Below are positions 7,567-16,129 of a stretch of DNA of 35,132 nucleotides, piece after piece. This DNA comes from an uncultured Armatimonadota bacterium (lineage in GTDB: Bacteria; Armatimonadota; Armatimonadia; Armatimonadales; Armatimonadaceae). A program made the position numbers and the translations under genes. Below the pieces are notes generated by a model. It had not been told where the DNA came from, ran no database searches, and was given only the letters and a program-made list of their open reading frames with translations. Position 1 is the first letter of the stretch, and each line of letters begins with the position of its first letter. The DNA lies in NCBI GenBank assembly GCA_903910385.1, contig CAIVZM010000046.1, forward strand, positions 1-35,132, read 5' to 3'.

Positions 7567-8154
7567 CTATTTTTTATCTCGTCGCAGAACATGGTCTACC
7601 AGACCGTACTCTTTGGCTTCTTCGGCATCCATGAAGTAGTCCCGCTGGATATCCTGCTTGATGCGCTCGATAGACTGACCGGAATGCTCCTGCATGATCC
7701 GTGCGAGCGATTCGTTGGTCTTGAGGATTTCCCGCGCCTGAATGTCGATATCCAGCGCGGTTCCCTGAAAGCCGGACGATACCTGATGGATCATGATGCG
7801 GGAGTTGGGCAGGGCGTACCGCTTCCCCTCCGCGCCGGAGGTGAGCAACAACGCGCCCATGCTCATCGCCATGCCGACACAGTACGTCGAAACATCCGGC
7901 TTGATGGTCATCATGGTGTCATAGATAGCGAGTCCGGCGTACACCGACCCGCCCGGCGAGTTGATGTACATGTGGATATCCAGGTCGGGATCCGCCTTTT
8001 CGAGGAAAAGCAACTGGGCGACGACACGATTGGCGGTATTTTCGTCAATCGCTTCTCCGACGAGAAGCACCCGGTCCTTGAGCAACCGGGAGTAAATATC
8101 GTAACTGGTGGAGCCGCCCCGTGGGTCTTGCTCCAGTACATAGATGTTTTGCAT
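7567..8154 (-). CDS. clpP: ATP-dependent Clp protease proteolytic subunit ClpP
   Basis: The 195-residue protein matches ClpP throughout. The catalytic triad is Ser98 (in GMAMSMGA), His123 (in MIHQ) and Asp172. The family elements [18 protein letters not shown] and [10 protein letters not shown] are present. Two heptameric rings form the chamber that degrades substrates fed by ClpX. The N-terminus ([25 protein letters not shown]) is short and needs little processing. The nucleophile elbow reads GMAMSMGA rather than the common GQAASMGA, a change seen in some ClpP paralogues. An extended -10 promoter lies at 8209-8214, so clpP need not depend on the hsd genes upstream. A GAGG sits about 10 bases before the ATG. 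Confidence 0.97.
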   Translation of the reverse strand: MQNIYVLEQDPRGGSTSYDIYSRLLKDRVLLVGEAIDENTANRVVAQLLFLEKADPDLDIHMYINSPGGSVYAGLAIYDTMMTIKPDVSTYCVGMAMSMGALLLTSGAEGKRYALPNSRIMIHQVSSGFQGTALDIDIQAREILKTNESLARIMQEHSGQSIERIKQDIQRDYFMDAEEAKEYGLVDHVLRRDKK

Positions 8155-8208
8155 ATCGGGCGAACCTCTTCAAAAGTGGGCGAACCGCACGGCGTCTCTC
8201 CCTGATCC

Positions 8209-8217
8209 ATCATAACA
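8209..8217 (-). promoter_or_regulatory. Extended -10 promoter for clpP-clpX
   Basis: On the minus strand TGTTATGAT (TGn plus TATGAT, -10 at 8209-8214) lies 54 bases before the clpP start. No good -35 is visible at 17 bases. Confidence 0.45.
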
Positions 8218-8274
8218 CATCGCACCCCCACCTGACCTTTCCCTCCCCGAAAGACCAGTCTATCGTCCGTGCGC

Positions 8275-9882
8275 TCAGGGTAAGGGGGATAGATTGAGTT
8301 CCGCCAGGAAGGCATTGTGCCGGACGGTGGATTCCGCTATTTTGGCTTCGATTTCGAGCAGGGTGGCGTTTACCTGAGTCAGGTCGATTTCTTCTTCGGA
8401 TTCCGCTGTGCTGATATAGCGGGAGATATTCAGGTTGTAGTCGTTTTTGACAATCTCGTCCATCGAAACGCGCCGCGAATACCGATCTATCTCCCTGCGG
8501 AACTGGTACGCATCGACGATCTTTTCGATGTGTTCCGGCAACAGGCGGTTCTGGTTTTTACTTTTCTCAAAGCCCTGCGCGGCATTGATAAAGAGGACAT
8601 CGTTGAATTTCTTGCACTTCTTCAGCACGAGGATACAGACCGGGATACCCGTCGAAAAGAACAGGTTGGACGGCAGACCGATAACGGTATCGATATGGTT
8701 GTCCCTGAGCAGTTTGGCGCGAATCCGCTCTTCGACGCCACCCCGGAAAAGGACGCCATGCGGCAAAATGATCGCCATAGTCCCTTCCTGTTTTAGATAG
8801 TGGAAGCCGTGCAGGAGAAAGGCGAAGTCGGCGGCGGATTTGGGCGCAATACCGAAGTTGGCAAAGCGCGGATCATTCCCCAGCGCTTCGGTGGGTTCCC
8901 AGCGGTAACTGAAGGGGGGGTTGGCGACAACGGCATCGAACTGCGGTTTCTTCGCCGGGTTCGTCTCGCGGAGCATATCCCAATCGTTGGCGAGGCTGTC
9001 GCCGTGGAAAATCTCGAATTCGGTGTCCTTGACGCCGTGCAGTAGCATATTCATACGGGCAAGGTTGTAGGTAGTGATGTTCTTTTCCTGACCGTAGATT
9101 TTGCCGATACTTTGCGCTTCTATACGGTTCCGAACATTGAGCAAAAGCGAACCGGAACCGCAGGCGAAATCAAGGACGCTTTCGAGGTGTTTCTTCTTTC
9201 CGGTTGTCGGGTCCTGACTGTCCAGCGTGACGATAGCGGAGAGAATAGTAGAAATCTGCTGCGGCGTATAGAACTCGCCCGCCTTTTGCCCACCATTGGC
9301 GGCGAACTTACCGATAAGGTACTCGTAAGCGTCGCCGAGGATATCCCTGTCCATAGTGAACTGCGCGAGTTCCTCGGCGATTCGGGTGATGACGCGGGTT
9401 ATCAAGGCGTTCCGTTCGGCGTAGGTTCTTCCGAGTTTGTCCGAGTTCAGATTGATTTCGGAGAACAATCCGCTGAACGCGCTGTCGAAGGATTCGTCCT
9501 CGATATACTTGAAGGATGCTTGCAGGGTGAGCAGGGCTTCCCCGCTCTGCGTTCGCGCCATTTCCGCGATATTGCTCCACAGATGCTCGGGGCGAATGAC
9601 ATAATGCACCTTTCGGCGCATCTGCGCTTCGAATTCGGAGGTATCTTCCGGGTTTTCGTCATACCACAGGGACAGGGGAATGCGGCTGTCGTCTTTTTCC
9701 GGCGCGGGGTACTCGTTTCCCAGTTCGATCCGTGCGGCGTTTTCGTAATTGTCAGACAGGTAGCGCAGGAAGATCAGGGACAGCATATAGTCGCGGAAGT
9801 CGTCGGCGTTCATGGCTCCGCGTAATTGATTCGCCATGCTCCAGAGAACATCGCCGAGTTTCTTGTTCGTTTGTTCGCTCAT
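8275..9882 (-). CDS. hsdM: Type I restriction-modification DNA methyltransferase subunit HsdM
   Basis: The 535-residue protein has an N-terminal helical HsdM domain (MANQLRGAMNADDFRDYMLSLIFLRYLSD). The adenine methyltransferase core follows: GEFYTPQQI (about 202-210), the AdoMet-binding motif DFACGSGSLL (about 238-247) and the catalytic NPPF (321-324). It methylates adenine on both strands of the site chosen by HsdS and is needed for both modification and restriction. The start lies 4 bases after the hsdS stop, so translation is probably coupled. The C-terminal helical part (EEEIDLTQVNATLLEIEAKIAES) fits the HsdS-contact region. It is the last gene of the R-S-M series; clpP follows with its own promoter. 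Confidence 0.96.
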   Translation of the reverse strand: MSEQTNKKLGDVLWSMANQLRGAMNADDFRDYMLSLIFLRYLSDNYENAARIELGNEYPAPEKDDSRIPLSLWYDENPEDTSEFEAQMRRKVHYVIRPEHLWSNIAEMARTQSGEALLTLQASFKYIEDESFDSAFSGLFSEINLNSDKLGRTYAERNALITRVITRIAEELAQFTMDRDILGDAYEYLIGKFAANGGQKAGEFYTPQQISTILSAIVTLDSQDPTTGKKKHLESVLDFACGSGSLLLNVRNRIEAQSIGKIYGQEKNITTYNLARMNMLLHGVKDTEFEIFHGDSLANDWDMLRETNPAKKPQFDAVVANPPFSYRWEPTEALGNDPRFANFGIAPKSAADFAFLLHGFHYLKQEGTMAIILPHGVLFRGGVEERIRAKLLRDNHIDTVIGLPSNLFFSTGIPVCILVLKKCKKFNDVLFINAAQGFEKSKNQNRLLPEHIEKIVDAYQFRREIDRYSRRVSMDEIVKNDYNLNISRYISTAESEEEIDLTQVNATLLEIEAKIAESTVRHNAFLAELNLSPLP

Positions 9883-9886
9883 TTGT

Positions 9887-11245
9887 CTATGCGCCTTTCT
9901 GTTCTTCCATCGCCGGGAAAAGTTGTTGCATCAAGCCTTTTTTGTGGGTTTTGAGGGCGTCGAGTTTCTCGGTTTGCGCTGTGATCAGTTCATCGAGGGA
10001 AGAAAGGCAGTCGGCGATTTTCTGTTGTTCTTCAGCTTGAGATATACAAACAGGTAACAACTTTATTATGTCGGCGTTGAGGTTCTGTACTCCGCTCCCT
10101 GCTGCATTTTTAAGAAAATATTCTTGACTCGCTTGACTGGAAATGAGGTAGTATAAAAAATCGACAATGACTGATTGATCCACCTTAGAAATCGCAATCC
10201 ATCCATCGTGAATACAGGTTTTTATTTTAAGTATATATGGCCGCCCAAAACTCATTGAATTCGATAGAATTAGGTCGCCAGGATTGACTTCTCTGGTTTT
10301 TGATAATGCATTTACACTTACTTTGTCTCTTGTATGAGTGACATACTTAGCCTCTTGACTAATATCTCCTATTTTTAACCAACTCAATCCATTGTCTGCG
10401 GTAGTGATAAAATTTTCTATTGGTCGTGGAGAGCCACCGCGAACTATTTGTGATAATTCGGCCAATTTTTTCACTTCCCAAGCTCCCATATCCCGAAATT
10501 TGGGGAAGCGCAGGGTTGGAACGGTTTCGCCTTCCGCCGGGAAAAGTTGTTGCATCAAGCCTTTTTTGTGGGTTTTGAGGGCGTCGAGTTTTTGGGTTTG
10601 CGCGGTGATTAGTTCGTCAAGCGAAGAAAGGCAGTCGGCGATTTTTCGCTGTTCGTCCTTATCGGCAGGATAAGGAACACTTATATTAGATATTCTTCTC
10701 GCAGAAAGACCAAGCACCTTAGTGCCTTGTGATTCCCTTTGTATTTGAGATCGAACAATTTTCGATTTAAAAAGATGTCCGCCAAAACCTGTTATTAAAT
10801 CCTTCTTCTTTTGTCTCGCTAATATGGTGTGTAATCCGCATAAAATCGGTTCATTGTTCGTGTTGATAACTTCGATACTTTTTCCGATATCGTTTTCATC
10901 TTCGGAAGCATCAGCAAGAACAATATCTCCCTCTAGACAGAAACTCTCTGGATCAAATCTTTCCGGCATACTTGCCGTATTTATATATGGCACTCGTTCT
11001 TTATTAATATCAAATAATGTTGAAAATTTCGTGTGTATATCCCCATAGTGTATATTCTTGACCGAACCTTCATGATAATTCAACTGATCACGTGAAAAGA
11101 CATTGGTTGACTTGAAAGAATATAATCCTTGTAGCGGACAGATTACCCACCCTCCCATATCCCGAAATTCGGGGAAGCGTAGTTTGGGGGTTAATTGTGG
11201 TTTGCTTGCGTCGTTCAAATTGCTCAACTCCGTTCTATTGCTCAT
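9887..11245 (-). CDS. hsdS: Type I restriction-modification specificity subunit HsdS
   Basis: The start at 11245 (MSNRTELSNLNDASKP) overlaps the end of hsdR by 11 bases. The protein has two target-recognition domains, each opened by a near-identical LRFPxFRDMGxW segment and closed by a conserved helical region (EQxKIADCLSSLDELITAQT followed by KLDALKTHKKGLMQQLFP). The two recognition domains read the two halves of a split DNA target, and the helices set the spacing and bind HsdM. The helical regions are encoded by 110-bp direct repeats (9911-10020 and 10535-10644) with a 57-bp identical core. The recognition-domain DNA is clearly AT-richer than the flanks, which suggests they were acquired by exchange. 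The target sequence cannot be read from sequence alone. Confidence 0.95.
   Translation of the reverse strand: MSNRTELSNLNDASKPQLTPKLRFPEFRDMGGWVICPLQGLYSFKSTNVFSRDQLNYHEGSVKNIHYGDIHTKFSTLFDINKERVPYINTASMPERFDPESFCLEGDIVLADASEDENDIGKSIEVINTNNEPILCGLHTILARQKKKDLITGFGGHLFKSKIVRSQIQRESQGTKVLGLSARRISNISVPYPADKDEQRKIADCLSSLDELITAQTQKLDALKTHKKGLMQQLFPAEGETVPTLRFPKFRDMGAWEVKKLAELSQIVRGGSPRPIENFITTADNGLSWLKIGDISQEAKYVTHTRDKVSVNALSKTREVNPGDLILSNSMSFGRPYILKIKTCIHDGWIAISKVDQSVIVDFLYYLISSQASQEYFLKNAAGSGVQNLNADIIKLLPVCISQAEEQQKIADCLSSLDELITAQTEKLDALKTHKKGLMQQLFPAMEEQKGA
9911..10644 (-). repeat. 110-bp direct repeats inside hsdS
   Basis: Bases 9911-10020 and 10535-10644 are near-identical, including 57 identical bases at their starts (9911-9967). 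They encode the two conserved helical regions of HsdS. A shorter pair (the LRFPxFRD segments near 10482-10515 and 11150-11180) accompanies them. Recombination between them would swap or delete a recognition domain. Confidence 0.85.
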
Positions 11246-14189
11246 ATGCCGATAGTCCCGATATCTCACGACCCTGCGCCCGCTTGTGGAACAGCGGTAT
11301 CAGGTCCTGCATCAATTCGCTCTGTTTTTTCGTGCGGTCTTTCCAGCCCAGATTCAACGGGGCGAGCAGAGCGCTGAGACGGTCGCCGTCGAAAATCCGG
11401 CGGCGCAGGGTTTCGTCCACAAAACCGAGCAGAGCGACGGCGTCCAGCCCCTGCCGTTCCGCAATCGCGGTCAACGCCCGCTCGTTCATCGTCTCCCGGA
11501 AACGGACGTAGCCCTGCAAGATAGCGTCCTTGTCCAGCGGTACGCCTTGTTGCAGTGTCCCGATATACTCCGCGATATCGTCTCTTTCGTCGAGGAATTT
11601 GGCGTCCGAGCGTATTAGCCCGATCAGTTCGGCGTGGGACATGCTGATTTTGCCGGGGGCTTGCTGGGTGTACTTCGCAATCAGCCCCATGATGTAGTCG
11701 TAATCGATCACCGCCGAAGCGAACAGCACGAACTCGAAGTCCAGTTGTCCGGCATCATCGTCGCTGTTACCGTCCGGCTTGCCCTGATCGTCCCGGAGGC
11801 GTTTCGCCACCTCCAGATACACGCCCTTGAATCCCAGTAATGTCTCTTTGGGCAGGGTGTTTTCAATCCGCGAGGTATCTTCCGGGGTCAGGTCGGTGTA
11901 CTGGTCGAGTTGCGTCCGGAACCGTTGCACTTCCTTGAACAGGTTGATAAACTGCCCCCGTGCGGCGTCCCCCTTCAGGTTCTGCACTTCCTCCGGGGCG
12001 CATTTCAGCCCCTGCGATTGCAAGAACTCGTCCAGTTTCTGCACCGCGACTTCCAGCTTTTCAATGACGACAGGCGCTTTGTCCACCAGCCAGATTTCCG
12101 GCGCCGAAATCTGGTTCGACCCGGAGAACATCTTGATAGCGTCGTCAACGGCGTCCTGTTGCTGTCGGAAATCGAGGATATTGCCGTAGGGCTTGGAATC
12201 GTTGAGGACGCGATTGGTGCGCGAAAACGCCTGTATCAGTCCGTGGTGCTTCAGGTTTTTATCGACATATAGCGTATTCAGGTATTTGGAATCGAAGCCC
12301 GTCAGCAGCATATCGACGACAATCGTCACATCGATCTTTTGCGCGTGCGGCAAGTCCGTATTGGGGTACTGCTGGTTTTTGATTCGCGTCTGCACATCCT
12401 GATAGTACTGATCGAACTCGTTGATACTGTGATTCGTTCCGAAGCGGGCGTTATAATCCGCGAGGATCGTTTTAAGCGCGGCTTTCTTCTTTTCCGGCTC
12501 GACAGCATTATCTTTCTTTTCCTGCGGCAGGTCTTCCTGAATCTGCTGGACATCCTTGTCGCCTTCCGCAGGCGGCGAGAATACGCAAGCGATATTCAAC
12601 GGCTGAAATTCGGGGTCCTCCGCCTGTTTCTTCTCTTGCATCGTCTGGAACAGATGGAAGTACGCGATGGCGTCATTGATGGAAGCGGTTGCCAGCAGGG
12701 CATTGAACTTGCGGTCAGCGGTGGCGGCAGGATGCTTGGCAAGGATCGTCTCGACCACTTTTTCCTTCTGTATGCCTTCGCCCGCCCGCACTGCGCTATC
12801 GGGCTTGTAGTAGTCGATATGGAACCGCAGGACATTTCTATCTTCGATAGCGTGGGTGATCGTGTAGGCGTGAAGTTCTTGCTGAAAGATATCCTTCGTC
12901 GTCAGGTAGGTAGCCTGATCGCCTTCGCGTTGCTGATACCGGGCATTTTCCGTAAAGATCGGCGTCCCGGTGAACCCGAACAGTTGCGCGTTCGGGAAAA
13001 AATCGACAATCGCTTTGTGGTTCTCCCCGAATTGCGAGCGGTGGCACTCATCGAAAATGAAGACGATGCGCTTTTTGCGGAGCGGTTCCAGCCGTTTCTT
13101 ATACTTGCCGGAATCATCCAGCGCCAGACCCAGCTTCTGGATCGTGGTGACAATCACCTTGTCGGAGTAGTCGGTGGAAAGCAGTCGATGAACCAGCTTT
13201 TCGGTGTTGGTGTTTTCCTCGACGCATTTTTCCTGAAATTTGTTGAATTCTTCCCGCGTCTGCCGGTCGAGGTCTTTGCGATCCACCACGAACAGGCATT
13301 TTTCAATGTCGGGGTTGTCCTTGAGCAGTGTGGACGCCTTGAAGGAAGTCAGGGTCTTTCCGCTTCCGGTGGTGTGCCAGATAAAGCCGTTCCCGCTGTT
13401 CTGGCGGATACAGTCCACAATAGCGCGTACCGCGTAAATCTGGTAGGGACGCATGATCATCAGCTTTTGCTCGCTGGCGACCAGTACCATGTACCGGCTG
13501 ATCATCTCTCCCAGAGCGCACTTGGCAAGGAACTTGTCGGAGAAATCGTCCAGATGCGTGATCTTCTTGTTATCCTCCCCGGCGAACTGGTACAGCGGCA
13601 GAAAGCGCTCCTCCGCATTGAAGATAAAGTGTCGCGTATTGTTGTTGGCGAAGTACCAGGTATCGTTGCGATTGCTGACAATGAAAAGTTGCAGGAAGCA
13701 CAAGAGAGTCAGACCGTATCCGTTGCCGGGATCGTTTTTGTAATCGACGATCTGTTGCATCGCCTTGCGCGGACTGATCTGTAATGTCTTCAGCTCGATC
13801 TGCGCCACGGGAATGCCATTGATCAGCAAAATCACATCATAACGATGGTGACTGCTTTTGGTATTGATACGGAGTTGGTGGATCACTTCGAACGTGTTTT
13901 TGCACCAGTCTTTGATATTGACCAGCATATAAACCAGTTCTGTCCCGTCTTCCCGTTCGAAACTGTTCCGGTCGTGCAGCTTCTTTGCGGCGGCGAAGAC
14001 ATCCGGCGTAACGATCTCTTCCAGCAATCGAGCGAATTCGGAGTCTGTCAGATTGACGTTGTTCAAGTCCTCGAAATGCTGGCGGAAGTTTTTCTCCAGA
14101 GCGGCCCGGTCATGGATATCGTTACGGTAGATATATTTGAGTTCGACCAGTTTCTGGATGAAATCCAATTCAATTTTCAACTCTGACAT
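11235..14189 (-). CDS. hsdR: Type I restriction enzyme endonuclease/translocase subunit HsdR
   Basis: Start at ATG 14189 (MSELKIELDF); a GTG three codons earlier is equally possible. The 984-residue protein has an N-terminal PD-(D/E)xK nuclease with Asp118 (YDVILL) and Glu132-Leu-Lys134 (QIELKT). A superfamily 2 helicase motor follows: Walker A TTGSGKT (273-279), DECH box (380-383), FGFTGTP, and the late motifs DMLLTGFDSKYLNTLYVDK and IQAFSRTNRV. A C-terminal helical region would contact the methylase. HsdR translocates DNA with ATP and cuts far from the recognition site. It precedes hsdS with an 11-base overlap. This R-S-M order differs from the common R-M-S or M-S-R. A TATATAAA stretch near 14264-14271 could be its -10. 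Confidence 0.96.
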   Translation of the reverse strand: MSELKIELDFIQKLVELKYIYRNDIHDRAALEKNFRQHFEDLNNVNLTDSEFARLLEEIVTPDVFAAAKKLHDRNSFEREDGTELVYMLVNIKDWCKNTFEVIHQLRINTKSSHHRYDVILLINGIPVAQIELKTLQISPRKAMQQIVDYKNDPGNGYGLTLLCFLQLFIVSNRNDTWYFANNNTRHFIFNAEERFLPLYQFAGEDNKKITHLDDFSDKFLAKCALGEMISRYMVLVASEQKLMIMRPYQIYAVRAIVDCIRQNSGNGFIWHTTGSGKTLTSFKASTLLKDNPDIEKCLFVVDRKDLDRQTREEFNKFQEKCVEENTNTEKLVHRLLSTDYSDKVIVTTIQKLGLALDDSGKYKKRLEPLRKKRIVFIFDECHRSQFGENHKAIVDFFPNAQLFGFTGTPIFTENARYQQREGDQATYLTTKDIFQQELHAYTITHAIEDRNVLRFHIDYYKPDSAVRAGEGIQKEKVVETILAKHPAATADRKFNALLATASINDAIAYFHLFQTMQEKKQAEDPEFQPLNIACVFSPPAEGDKDVQQIQEDLPQEKKDNAVEPEKKKAALKTILADYNARFGTNHSINEFDQYYQDVQTRIKNQQYPNTDLPHAQKIDVTIVVDMLLTGFDSKYLNTLYVDKNLKHHGLIQAFSRTNRVLNDSKPYGNILDFRQQQDAVDDAIKMFSGSNQISAPEIWLVDKAPVVIEKLEVAVQKLDEFLQSQGLKCAPEEVQNLKGDAARGQFINLFKEVQRFRTQLDQYTDLTPEDTSRIENTLPKETLLGFKGVYLEVAKRLRDDQGKPDGNSDDDAGQLDFEFVLFASAVIDYDYIMGLIAKYTQQAPGKISMSHAELIGLIRSDAKFLDERDDIAEYIGTLQQGVPLDKDAILQGYVRFRETMNERALTAIAERQGLDAVALLGFVDETLRRRIFDGDRLSALLAPLNLGWKDRTKKQSELMQDLIPLFHKRAQGREISGLSAYEQ

Positions 14190-14382
14190 AGAACTCACTT
14201 AAAAGGAGGGGTTGATGAAGCGAAGGAGTCGTCTCCCTTTCCGCTGTCCGCTTGTCCACTCTATTTATATAGACGCCGCACCCCCTGATTTCCTGCCTGC
14301 CGGGTTCAGAATCGGGAAAAAGGAGGCCATAGAGTCTCGGAATTCGTTCGCCTTCAACCTGCCGTGTCGTAGGTTGGTTTTC

Positions 14383-14586
14383 TCATTCCGCTTTCGATTC
14401 TTCCGTTTCGCTCCTCTGGCGAAGTTCTTTCGCGGTAATCCGGGTGAGTCGTCCCTCCTTGACGATGATCAGGTCGGTGTCGGTCTGAATCGCTGTTTTG
14501 CGCGCCAGCAAGGCCGCCCGTTTCAGAGCGGCGAGACCGGCGCGAATATCGGGGTCTTTAGCCTGAGAAATATCTTCTGGCTTCAT
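14383..14586 (-). CDS. Small partner (putative antitoxin) of the zeta-like kinase
   Basis: The ATG at 14586 overlaps the stop of the zeta-like gene as ATGA, so the two are translationally coupled; an earlier ATG at 14601 is possible but would lie inside that gene. The 67-residue protein is charged, with helices KDPDIRAGLAALKRAALLARKTA and a short beta unit TDLIIVKEGRLTRITAKEL, resembling small partners that often sit beside zeta/AAA ATPase genes. By position and size I infer an antitoxin or regulator, but no family name can be given. In classical epsilon-zeta systems the antitoxin gene comes first; here it comes second. hsdR begins 194 bases further on. Confidence 0.7.
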   Translation of the reverse strand: MKPEDISQAKDPDIRAGLAALKRAALLARKTAIQTDTDLIIVKEGRLTRITAKELRQRSETEESKAE

Positions 14587-15101
14587 CGATTTTCTCCCCA
14601 TTCGAGTAGTATCGGTTGCTCACCGTCGTTATTATACTTCGCCCATGTATCCACCTCGGTTTTGTAGGCGCATTCAAAATTCCGCAAACCGGAGGTATAG
14701 CGACGCCGAATTGTTTCGTCCGGGATATCGTGTCCCCCCTGACGAACGCGCTCCGCTACGCGGGCGATAGCCATCTCATCGCTAGAAAGGGCAAGGAAAA
14801 ACAGGCTGACCTTGTACCTTTTTGAGCGCCATTGCTTGATTAGTGGCAGGTAACTTCGTCCCGAAAGCGTTGTCTCGAAAGCGAAGCTTTCTCCACGCTG
14901 CACACACTCCGCGATTTCTTCCCGCATCAAGCGCGCCGATTTCATCGCAACTTTCTCTGGCGCAAAGGGCGACAGACCGGCGGCAATCAGGTCGGCATTG
15001 ATGAAGCGCTGTGTCTGCGCTTCTTCCGGAAGGAACGAGCGGGCAAAAGTCGTTTTCCCTGCGCCATTGGGGCCAGCGATAATGATAATTTTTTTGCTCA
15101 T
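14583..15101 (-). CDS. Zeta-toxin-like P-loop kinase
   Basis: I chose the ATG at 15101 (MSKKIIIIAGPNGAGKTTF) because it places the P-loop at the N-terminus as in this family; the upstream open frame lacks homology. Walker A is GPNGAGKT (10-17). Further zeta-type features are FINADLIA (33-40, substrate-binding Asp), FETTLSG (75-81) and the arginine-rich lid RVAERVRQGGHDIPDETIRRRY (about 114-135). Zeta/PezT toxins phosphorylate UDP-amino sugars and block wall synthesis; the short stand-alone group to which this belongs is less well studied, so toxicity is inferred. It is coupled to the small gene downstream and lies 34 bases after a DUF433-like gene on the same strand. 172 residues, complete. 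Confidence 0.85.
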   Translation of the reverse strand: MSKKIIIIAGPNGAGKTTFARSFLPEEAQTQRFINADLIAAGLSPFAPEKVAMKSARLMREEIAECVQRGESFAFETTLSGRSYLPLIKQWRSKRYKVSLFFLALSSDEMAIARVAERVRQGGHDIPDETIRRRYTSGLRNFECAYKTEVDTWAKYNNDGEQPILLEWGENR

Positions 15102-15135
15102 CCTACGAAATTTATCAGGAGGCGCAGGGCCATTC

Positions 15136-15891
15136 TCAAACGGCCTCGGGCAGGGAAACCTCCGCCAGTTCAATGCCGGGCAGCATTTCCCGAAGCCTTT
15201 CATAGCCCTTGTCATTGTCTGCCAGCGCCCGGTCGATCTCCTCGGGATAGGCGGAGTAATAGTTCAGGGCGGAACGCACCTGCTCAGGTCGTAGGGAAAG
15301 ATGCTCGGCGGTCTTGACCGCGTCCATCCCGTAGCTTTTGGCGACCATAATCACCTGCCAAACTTGAAGTCTTTCCTTAATGCAGGCTTCGCGGTCGCCA
15401 TTGAAGGTTCGGAACTCGATATGGGGAAATCGGCTCTGTCGAAGCCATTCGTCCACGATACGGGTTCCGCCATTCGTAGGGCCTTCTTTGCCGATGCCGA
15501 TTAGTTTCAGTAGCGGGTCACTGTCTTGCTCGCCTGTCTCCCACACCCTACTCCCTGCTCCCTGCTCTTCGGGTATCGGGGAGGACACAGGCAGCGTCAA
15601 AATCTCAGTAATCGAATGAATGAACAATCCGGCGCGACTGTCGCCATCCCCATAGGAACGATCAATCAGACGCAACGCCTCTTTCGCCGACACTGGCTTC
15701 GGGTCGGCATAATAGGGCATTCCTCCACGCACAATCGGGTCGTAGAGTTGGGCATCATGCAGGAATTTGCTCCAGATATCCGGGTTATCCACGATTGCCT
15801 GCGCGACCGCCAGCCGTGAAGCCGCCTGCACCACCCGAAAACTCGTCGCCGCGATACCCTCGTTGTACACACACGCTACCAGAAATAACAT
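15136..15891 (-). CDS. Unknown protein with DUF433-like C-terminal part
   Basis: The ATG at 15891 has a very strong ribosome site, GGAGGGGGACA, just upstream. The first 100 residues match no family I know (LYDPIVRGGMPYYADPKPVSAKEALRLIDRSYG, with HSITEIL near 92-98). The later part has DUF433 features: GGTRIVDEWL (141-150) and the helix pair GMDAVKTAEHLSLRPEQVRSALNYYSAYPEEID (188-220). DUF433 proteins are often antitoxins of the VapB type. Between the two halves a low-complexity segment (EEQGAGSR, about 109-115) is encoded by three heptamers at 15546-15566. It is the first gene of a same-strand series with the zeta-like kinase, so it may regulate that module. Start and frame are well supported; function is not. 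Confidence 0.75.
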   Translation of the reverse strand: MLFLVACVYNEGIAATSFRVVQAASRLAVAQAIVDNPDIWSKFLHDAQLYDPIVRGGMPYYADPKPVSAKEALRLIDRSYGDGDSRAGLFIHSITEILTLPVSSPIPEEQGAGSRVWETGEQDSDPLLKLIGIGKEGPTNGGTRIVDEWLRQSRFPHIEFRTFNGDREACIKERLQVWQVIMVAKSYGMDAVKTAEHLSLRPEQVRSALNYYSAYPEEIDRALADNDKGYERLREMLPGIELAEVSLPEAV

Positions 15892-16081
15892 TGTCCCCCT
15901 CCTCCACCTGACTTTCCCCGAAATCTGACACCATTTTCACATCGTCACATGCAGAAGAATGCCCAATATCTTGTCCAGATGCTCAATATAGTAGTCGTGC
16001 GAATCGATCCGCACTGACCGTCATCCGAAATGGAAAATCCTCGCCAACATAAATGTCATACCCAGAACCACACTAAATCAA

Positions 16082-16114
16082 TCTCCCGCGTTGGGTTTTT
16101 CGCAACGCGGGAGA
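16082..16114 (-). terminator. Hairpin terminator downstream of metH
   Basis: A perfect 12-bp stem TCTCCCGCGTTG / CAACGCGGGAGA with a 9-base loop lies 16 bases beyond the metH stop. The T content after it on the minus strand is only moderate (TTGATTTAG). Confidence 0.6.
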
Positions 16115-16129
16115 AGGACTGACAGCGAA

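Noticed and set aside
6583-8205. Plus-strand frame of 540 codons opposite clpX-clpP
   Set aside because: Antisense shadow of two certain genes, caused by GC-rich codon bias.
12339-13784. Plus-strand frame of 481 codons opposite hsdR
   Set aside because: Antisense shadow of the helicase region of hsdR.
14212-14667. Plus-strand frame preceded by a perfect AAAAGGAGGGG ribosome-like site
   Set aside because: The site is striking, but the frame overlaps two supported minus-strand genes and the protein has no plausible features; the GGAGG is probably chance.
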